NCBI RefSeq assembly: GCF_903903185.1
Contig: NZ_CAIUXT010000078.1
Span: 1-64,000 of the forward strand
Direction of reading: 5' to 3'
DNA: 64,000 bases
DNA from: an uncultured Rhodoblastus sp.
GTDB lineage: Bacteria; Pseudomonadota; Alphaproteobacteria; Rhizobiales; Beijerinckiaceae
Part shown: piece by piece, positions 59,480-64,000 of the stretch
Numbering within the stretch: the stretch's first letter is position 1
How the letters are laid out: each line of letters begins with the position of its first letter
The notes under the pieces: model-generated
Databases searched by the model: none
What the model was told of the DNA's origin: nothing
The model's input: the letters and a program-made list of their open reading frames with translations, nothing else
Position numbers and translations under genes: made by a program

Positions 59480-60525
59480 TTTCCCGCACATGGCTGGTTC
59501 TCGCCGTTTGCGCCCTGGCCGGCGCCGCGGGCGCGATATTGCCGCGTCCGGGCGGGCCAGCGCCGGCCGCCCAGACCGCCGCCGCCCCGTCGCCGCGCGC
59601 CGCCGTGGCCGCCTCGCCCGGACTGGTGGAGCCCTATGGCGAGGAGCGCGAAATCGCCTCGCAGGTCATCGGCGTCATCGCCCAAATGGGGGTGGAGGAG
59701 AACGACGCCGTCCGCGCCAACCAGCCCATCGCCATTGTCGATAACCGCGAACAGACGGCGCGGCTCGCCTCGGCGCGCGCGCAGCTTGCCGAAGCGCAGG
59801 CCCAGCTCGAAAAGGCGATCAATGGCGCGCGGCCGGAGGAAAGGCGCGAGGCGGAAGACATTCTTGCGCAGGTCGAGGCCGACCTGAACATGGCGAATCT
59901 CGATTACGCCCGCAAACAACCCCTCGTGAAAAGCGGCGCCGCCACGCAGGCGGCGCTGGACCAGTCCACCGCAACCCTGCGCGGGCTGAAAATGCGCCGC
60001 GCGGCCGTGGCCGAAAGGCTGGCGTTGATAGTGGCCGGAACGCGGCAGGAAGACCTGGCCATGGCCCGCGCCGCCGTCGCGCGTTTGCAGGCGGAAACCG
60101 ACCTCGCTGCGGCGCTGCTCGACAAGACCATCATCCGTTCCCCCATCGATGGCGTCATCCTGCGCCGCCAGCGCAACGCCGGCGAAGCGGTGACCAATAT
60201 CGACCCGACGCCGATCGCCATTGTCGGCGACCTGAGCCGGCTGAGGGTGCGCGCCGAAGTCGATGAAACCGACATAGGCCATATCCGGGTCGGCCAAAGC
60301 GTCGCGGTGACGGCCGACGCTTTTCCGGGCAGGCGTTTCGGCGGAACGGTGGCGCGCATCGCGCAAAGGCTCGGCGCCAAACGGGTCGGCACCGGCCGCC
60401 CGTCGGAAAAGACCGACATGAAAATATTGCAGGTCCTGATCGATCTCGACCCCGAGGTGAAGCTCCCCGTCGGGCTGCGGGTGGACGTTTCCTTTCTTCC
60501 GGCGAACGCCACCGCAGAGCGTTGA
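59476..60525 (+). CDS. DevB/HlyD-type periplasmic adaptor protein
   Basis: 349 residues: an N-terminal anchor/signal (TWLVLAVCALAGAAGAILP), a biotinyl-lipoyl domain half (VIGVIAQMGVEENDAVRANQPIAIVDNREQ), a helical hairpin coiled coil (ARLASARAQLAEAQAQLEKAINGARPEERREAEDIL and partner), then the second lipoyl half (IRSPIDGVILRRQRNAGEAV) and a beta-barrel (RVRAEVDETDIGHIRVGQSVAVTADAFPGRRFGGTVARIA). It links the DevCA pump to an outer-membrane channel; no TolC-like gene is in the window. Confidence 0.92.
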   Translation: MISRTWLVLAVCALAGAAGAILPRPGGPAPAAQTAAAPSPRAAVAASPGLVEPYGEEREIASQVIGVIAQMGVEENDAVRANQPIAIVDNREQTARLASARAQLAEAQAQLEKAINGARPEERREAEDILAQVEADLNMANLDYARKQPLVKSGAATQAALDQSTATLRGLKMRRAAVAERLALIVAGTRQEDLAMARAAVARLQAETDLAAALLDKTIIRSPIDGVILRRQRNAGEAVTNIDPTPIAIVGDLSRLRVRAEVDETDIGHIRVGQSVAVTADAFPGRRFGGTVARIAQRLGAKRVGTGRPSEKTDMKILQVLIDLDPEVKLPVGLRVDVSFLPANATAER

Positions 60526-61000
60526 GATTCGTTTCTTTTCCACCGCAACCAGGGCCGGCGAAACAGACAGGCGCCGACGGCGCCGCGATCCTGTTCGGCA
60601 AAGATCGCCATCGACGCCTTGGCGCGTTTTCGACGTCAGTTGAAAGTTTCGAATGATGAGGGTTTGCGGCCCGGCGGCCAAAAGTCTTAATTTGCGCGAA
60701 TGGGTTGGCTGACGCCGCAGTGCCGGTCGAACCGGTCCGGGGTGGAAATTCCCTGCTAACAGGTAAAAGAACAGGGAAATTTGGCATTTCGGCCGGAGCA
60801 CGGGCCTGCCACGCAGCGCTTTCGCCTCAAATTCAATGACTTACGAAAGGATTTCCCTGGAAGCCGGAGCAGGGAATAAAATGCGCGAAACAGGGATCGA
60901 AATTTCGATCAACAGGCAATGAACGTCCGTTTGAACGACGCCGTTGGAATGTCGGACGCCTCAGCGCAAGTTGACGAATTGACGATCATCCGCACGACGT
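60526..61000. other. Intergenic region with a repeat cluster
   Basis: A 475-bp gap between the export operon and vapBC. The second half holds the CAGGGAA/TTCCCTG cluster annotated separately. TTGACG hexamers at 60971 and 60979 probably serve the vapBC promoter. No coding frame is convincing. Confidence 0.45.
60749..60897. repeat. Cluster of TTCCCTG/CAGGGAA words
   Basis: TTCCCTG at 60749 and 60853 and CAGGGAA at 60772 and 60870, with a CAGGGAT variant at 60891. GCCGGAGCA follows each of the two halves (about 60792 and 60863), so the segment reads as a degenerate direct duplication of an inverted repeat. I recall similar CAGGGAA-rich tracts in rhizobial genomes; this may be a remnant of such an element. 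Confidence 0.55.
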
Positions 61001-61023
61001 GATATCTATTATAGATAGATATC
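61001..61023. promoter_or_regulatory. Palindromic operator of vapBC
   Basis: GATATCTAT-TATAG-ATAGATATC, a perfect 9-bp-arm dyad 20 bp before the vapB start and overlapping the likely -10. VapB-VapC complexes typically repress their own promoter at such a site. Confidence 0.75.
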
Positions 61024-61042
61024 AATATTCGGGAGGCGCGCG

Positions 61043-61330
61043 GTGAAAGCGAACGCTGACAAGCCGAATGACAAGAAGCCAACGGCCAAAATATTCATGC
61101 ATGGCCGGAGTCAGGCCGTGCGCCTGCCGAAAGATTTTCGGTTCGAAGGCACGGAAGTTCGCGTCAGCAGGGTCGGCGACAAGGTCATTTTAGAACCGAT
61201 GGAAAAGCCGCCGTTCGACGTGAAATCCTGGCGCGCGAACCTGGACGCGCTGGGGGCGCGAGATTTTCTGCCCGATGGCTTGCCCGAAGATCAGCCAATC
61301 GGGCCAGACGATTCAATTGCACTCGACTGA
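61043..61330 (+). CDS. vapB: Antitoxin VapB (SpoVT-AbrB type)
   Basis: 95 residues starting at GTG with GGGAGG 7-8 nt upstream. [38 protein letters not shown] is the swapped-hairpin DNA-binding domain, and the C-terminal part ([14 protein letters not shown]) is the toxin-wrapping tail. It neutralises the VapC toxin encoded 24 bp downstream and represses the operon. Confidence 0.9.
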   Translation: MKANADKPNDKKPTAKIFMHGRSQAVRLPKDFRFEGTEVRVSRVGDKVILEPMEKPPFDVKSWRANLDALGARDFLPDGLPEDQPIGPDDSIALD

Positions 61331-61354
61331 AATCCTCATCTATTGAAGCCCTCA

Positions 61355-61762
61355 ATGTTTTGTCTGGACACCAATATTGTCGTATTCGCACTCAACAGGC
61401 GACGTCCGCTCATCGACGGAAGGCTTCAGGCCGAACTTGTCGCCGGCGCCACGCTTTTGATCCCTGCCATTGTTCTGTTCGAACTTCGCTATGGCGTCGC
61501 CAAGAGCGAGCGGCGTGAAGCTTCAGGCCGCGTGCTTGACGCCTTTCTCGCCGATCGCTTCGAGATTCTGCGCTTCGACGCCGAGGACGCAACGGAGGCC
61601 GGGGACATCCGCGCTTATCTCGACGGAAAAGGAACGCCGATCGGTCCCTATGATGTCCTGATCGCCGCGCAGGCCCGTCGGAGAGGCGCGGCGCTGGTCA
61701 CAACCAATCGGCGCGAATTCGAGCGCGTGCCGGGGCTGATCGTCACCGATTGGGATGCCTGA
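61355..61762 (+). CDS. vapC: Toxin VapC (PIN-domain ribonuclease)
   Basis: A 135-residue PIN domain: FCLDTNIVVFALN (first Asp), VLFELRYGVAKSERR (Glu), DIRAYLDGKGTPIGPYDVLIAAQARRRGAALVTTNRREFERVPGL (two Asp and the TTNxREFxRVPGL end). VapC cleaves tRNA-fMet or other RNAs. The ATG at 61355 begins the conserved segment; a TTG four codons earlier is possible. All four acidic residues are present, so it should be active. Confidence 0.91.
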   Translation: MFCLDTNIVVFALNRRRPLIDGRLQAELVAGATLLIPAIVLFELRYGVAKSERREASGRVLDAFLADRFEILRFDAEDATEAGDIRAYLDGKGTPIGPYDVLIAAQARRRGAALVTTNRREFERVPGLIVTDWDA

Positions 61763-62427
61763 ATGGGGCCGGGTGAAACCGCATATGGCGGCTGCCTTTC
61801 GAGAACGGTTCTTGATCCGAAAATCATTCAGGCTCTCGCCAATGAAGAGAAGTCCTGCTGCTTGGCCGCCCCTTATGGAGTTGTGCCATCGGCCCTCGAA
61901 AAGGACCGATGGTATCCGCTCCGACTGGAGCGGCGCCGGTAGGGCGTCGATAGACGCCCGTTCTTGCGGAAGGGCTATGGCTTTCGACGAGCCGGAAGCA
62001 AAGGCCGATGGTATTAAGGGCGCGCCCATCAAAATTACGGTAACATGCCGCAGGCGCTGACAGCCTCTTATCGCCCGATTTTTCCCGCCACGCCCGCGCC
62101 TCGTGCGTCGCGATCTCGCGGCCCCGGTCGACGATCCCGAAACCTGTCGCCTGCGCCAGAATGCAAATCTCGCGCGGTTCGTGCGCAAGCAGAGGCGGAG
62201 CGCCCTGAGATTGGCCTCCTTGGCCGTCCACAGCCGCAAGAATTCTATGCCCGCAAGGACCCCGGGATAAGCCGCAAGGTCGTCGTTCCGTTTTCGTGCA
62301 GCCCGTTCCAGGGCGCTTCCGGAGCCGGGTCGAAAGCCGCCAGCTCTTGCGTGCAAAAGGCCCGCAAAAACCGCACGGCGCCCTGCCGCGCCCCAAAAAT
62401 GCGCCGAAACGCCGCGCGGCGGAAAAT
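61763..62427. other. Region without an intact gene
   Basis: A 665-bp stretch between vapC and the phosphatase gene. Only a probable phosphopantetheinyl-transferase remnant (annotated separately) is recognised. In many Hyphomicrobiales, infA follows the low-molecular-weight phosphatase gene here; it is absent. Confidence 0.45.
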
Positions 62428-62431
62428 TCAA
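62160..62431 (-). pseudogene. Probable remnant of an Sfp-type 4'-phosphopantetheinyl transferase
   Basis: The minus frame reads DLAAYPGVLAGIEFLRLWTAKEANLRALRLCL, containing the W-x-x-K-E-A signature of Sfp-type transferases (residues FLRLWTAKEA). The expected preceding Asp/Glu motifs and the rest of the fold are missing, and the frame downstream is arginine-rich. It is probably a decayed fragment; chance resemblance cannot be excluded. Confidence 0.35.
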
Positions 62432-62877
62432 CCCGCCCCCAAGGGGCGCACGTCGAATCTCAGTTCGATGCGCTGGAGCAGGCCGTCGCGCACGGCGCGA
62501 TAGGCTTCGAGCTTCTGTTCGCGCGCGCCATCGACGTCGGTGGCGTCGGGGGTCGGCCAGAATTCGACCGGGATCCGCCGGTCGCGGAAAATTTCCAGCG
62601 CCCGGCGATGGGCCTCGGGCGACAGGGCGACGATCAGGTCGAAGTCGAAATTATCCAGATCCTCGAAGATTTTCGGCACATGACGCGAAAGATCGATACC
62701 CGCTTCCTGCATCACCGCCATGGCGAAACCGTCCGGCTCGCCAGCGCGCGAACCGACCGAGGCGACCTCCATCGACTTGCCGAACAGGAAGCGGGTCAGC
62801 GCCGCCGCCATCGGCGAGCGGATGCTGTTTTGCGTGCAGGCGTAAAGCACCGCGCGAGGGAGCGAACCGGAGGCCAT
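62428..62877 (-). CDS. Low-molecular-weight phosphatase (arsenate-reductase-like)
   Basis: A 149-residue protein with the P-loop VLYACTQNSIRSPMAAAL (CxxxxxRS) of the LMW-PTP family, then GSRAGEPDGFAMAVMQEAGIDLSRHVPKIFEDLD and the catalytic-Asp region EFWPTPDATDVDG (DPxxxxG-like). In Hyphomicrobiales it accompanies UPF0262 and hisD. Whether it acts on phosphotyrosine or arsenate is unknown. It ends the hisD-UPF0262 operon here, 6 bp after the upstream gene. Confidence 0.88.
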   Translation of the reverse strand: MASGSLPRAVLYACTQNSIRSPMAAALTRFLFGKSMEVASVGSRAGEPDGFAMAVMQEAGIDLSRHVPKIFEDLDNFDFDLIVALSPEAHRRALEIFRDRRIPVEFWPTPDATDVDGAREQKLEAYRAVRDGLLQRIELRFDVRPLGAG

Positions 62878-62883
62878 TTTCGC

Positions 62884-63372
62884 TCAGCCCTTCCAGTGCA
62901 AGGCGGTGACGAGGGTGAAAAGTCGCCGCGCGGTGTCGAAATCGAAATCGATCTTGCCGCGCAATCTTTCCCCGAGCAATTGCGCGCCATCGTTGTGCAG
63001 GCCGCGCCGACCCATGTCGAGCGCTTCGATCTGCGAAGGGCTGGCGGTGCGAATCGCCGCGTAATAGCTTTCGCACATCAGGAAATAATCCTTGAAAATC
63101 CGCCGAAACGGCGTCATCGACAGGATATGGACGACGATCGGCGCGCCGGCTTCGTCGAGAACATGCAGCGCCAGCTTCGAATCGTGCATTCCGATCCGCA
63201 GGCAATAGGGTCCGCCCTCGTGGTCGGGCAGCGAGAATTCGTTTTCCTCGATCAGATCGTAGACCGCGATGGCGCGCTCATGTTCCTGATCGGCATTGCC
63301 GCGCTCGATCGACTCTTCGTCGAAGGTGACGTTGATCAATCGGTTGCGCGGCAGGCCGTCCAGTTGATCCAT
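62884..63372 (-). CDS. UPF0262 family protein
   Basis: 162 residues matching UPF0262: RLINVTFDEESIERGNADQEHERAIAVYDLIEENEFSL, HILSMTPFRRIFKDYFLMCESYYAAIRTASPSQIEALDMGRRGLHNDGAQLL. The function is unknown; it is conserved in Alphaproteobacteria beside hisD. I chose the ATG at 63372 (MDQLDGLPRN); the upstream frame runs inside hisD. It begins 2 bp after the hisD stop. Confidence 0.9.
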   Translation of the reverse strand: MDQLDGLPRNRLINVTFDEESIERGNADQEHERAIAVYDLIEENEFSLPDHEGGPYCLRIGMHDSKLALHVLDEAGAPIVVHILSMTPFRRIFKDYFLMCESYYAAIRTASPSQIEALDMGRRGLHNDGAQLLGERLRGKIDFDFDTARRLFTLVTALHWKG

Positions 63373-63374
63373 CC

Positions 63375-64000
63375 TCACGCCCCGCCGAGCCGCAACGACA
63401 CGGAAAGCGCATGGGCGTCGAGCCTTTCGGCCTTGCCGAGCGTGACCGCCGCCGGGCCGATGACGCGCAGGCTTTCGGGCGAGCATTTCAGGATCGACGT
63501 GCGCTTCATGAAGTCCAGCACATTGAGGCCGGAGGAAAAGCGCGCCGAGCGCGCCGTCGGCAGCACATGGTTGGAGCCGCCGACATAATCGCCGATGGCT
63601 TCGGGCGTCCAGGCGCCGATGAAGATCGCTCCGGCGTTGCGCACTTTCAAAGCCAGACCCTCGGCGTCGGCGGCGATGATTTCGAGATGTTCGGCGGCGA
63701 TTCGGTCGGCGAGCGGGACCGCCCGGTCGAGATGATCGACCACGACGATCGCACCCTGTTCATTCCAGCTTTTTTCGGCAATTTTGCGGCGCGGCAGGGC
63801 TTTCAGGCGCTCGGCCACCGCCGCCTCGACCGCGTCGGCAAGCCCCTTGTCGTCGGTGATCAGGATCGACTGCGCCGCCGCGTCGTGTTCGGCCTGGGCG
63901 AGCAGGTCGATGGCGATCCACTCGGGATTGGCGGTGTTGTCGGCAAGGATCAGCACTTCCGACGGGCCGGCGATCATGTCGATCCCGACCTGCCCGAACA
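63375..64000 (-). CDS. hisD: Histidinol dehydrogenase, C-terminal part (cut by window edge)
   Basis: The visible 208 codons cover the C-terminal half: FGQVGIDMIAGPSEVLILADNTANPEW, DLLAQAEHDAAAQSILIT (zinc-ligand region), RIAAEHLEIIAAD (catalytic Glu-His), IFIGAWTPEAIGDYVGGSNHVLPTARSARFSSGLNVLDF, and the final His-bearing LDAHALSVSLRLGG. It catalyses the last two steps of histidine synthesis, histidinol to histidine. The start lies beyond 64000. UPF0262 follows it at once. Confidence 0.95.
   Translation of the reverse strand, partial: FGQVGIDMIAGPSEVLILADNTANPEWIAIDLLAQAEHDAAAQSILITDDKGLADAVEAAVAERLKALPRRKIAEKSWNEQGAIVVVDHLDRAVPLADRIAAEHLEIIAADAEGLALKVRNAGAIFIGAWTPEAIGDYVGGSNHVLPTARSARFSSGLNVLDFMKRTSILKCSPESLRVIGPAAVTLGKAERLDAHALSVSLRLGGA

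Noticed and set aside
59038-60801. 587-codon minus-strand frame opposite the DevA and DevB genes
   Set aside because: Fully antisense to ABC ATPase and HlyD genes with overlapping starts; no family motif.

Overview
The window is high-GC chromosomal DNA from an alphaproteobacterium, most likely a Hyphomicrobiales/Beijerinckiaceae-type lineage such as Rhodoblastus or a relative. That placement is inferred from gene content: hisD next to a UPF0262 gene and a low-molecular-weight phosphatase, a two-subunit molybdenum storage protein, a TamA/TamB pair and GC-rich codon use. No rRNA, tRNA, CRISPR array, transposase or integrase was recognised.

Layout. 1-5.5 kb: the 5' end of etfB, a MaoC-type hydratase, a single-domain cyclic-nucleotide-binding protein, cytochrome b561, a serine hydrolase, an orphan PEP-CTERM protein and an unknown gene. 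5.6-12 kb: tamA-tamB. 12.2-13.9 kb: both subunits of the molybdenum/tungsten storage protein. 13.9-21.1 kb (minus): a complete biotin-independent malonate decarboxylase operon madL-madM-mdcA-C-D-E-G-B-H, divergent from a GntR/FCD regulator with a perfect 20-bp palindrome between them. 22.0-22.7 kb: a TauE/SafE-type permease.

23-54 kb is the most interesting part, a sulfur- and redox-flavoured region. It has a family 2A encapsulin shell followed by its cargo, a cysteine desulfurase with a very long disordered N-terminus. A set of exported redox proteins follows: peroxiredoxin, a rhodanese without its cysteine, a dienelactone-hydrolase-like protein, a c'-type cytochrome and a membrane cytochrome b. 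Next come an Hsp20, a second small c-type cytochrome, a DUF1501 plus DUF1549/DUF1553 pair of the kind abundant in Planctomycetes, a TonB-dependent receptor, a diheme c4-like cytochrome, an XRE-cupin regulator, tonB-exbB-exbD, an Rrf2 regulator with four cysteines, a heme-binding-type protein, serine acetyltransferase, an Lrp regulator, an aminotransferase, a sulfonate/taurine-type ABC transporter, an enoyl-CoA hydratase and a CoA-binding/O-acetylhomoserine-sulfhydrylase fusion.

Reading the spacers by eye revealed two recurring operator-like motifs in this region. One is AGTTGAYT-N8-AGWC, found at four promoters with identical spacing. The other is a CTATC-N5-GATAG dyad, found at five promoters. 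Together they suggest that many of these genes form one or two regulons; the local Rrf2 protein is an obvious, unproven, candidate regulator.

54-64 kb: a VIT/CCC1 transporter, CsbD-like and DUF883-like stress proteins, a membrane protein, a TetR regulator divergent from a DevC-DevA-DevB type export system, a vapBC toxin-antitoxin pair with a palindromic operator, a probable phosphopantetheinyl-transferase remnant, a low-molecular-weight phosphatase, a UPF0262 protein and the 3' end of hisD.
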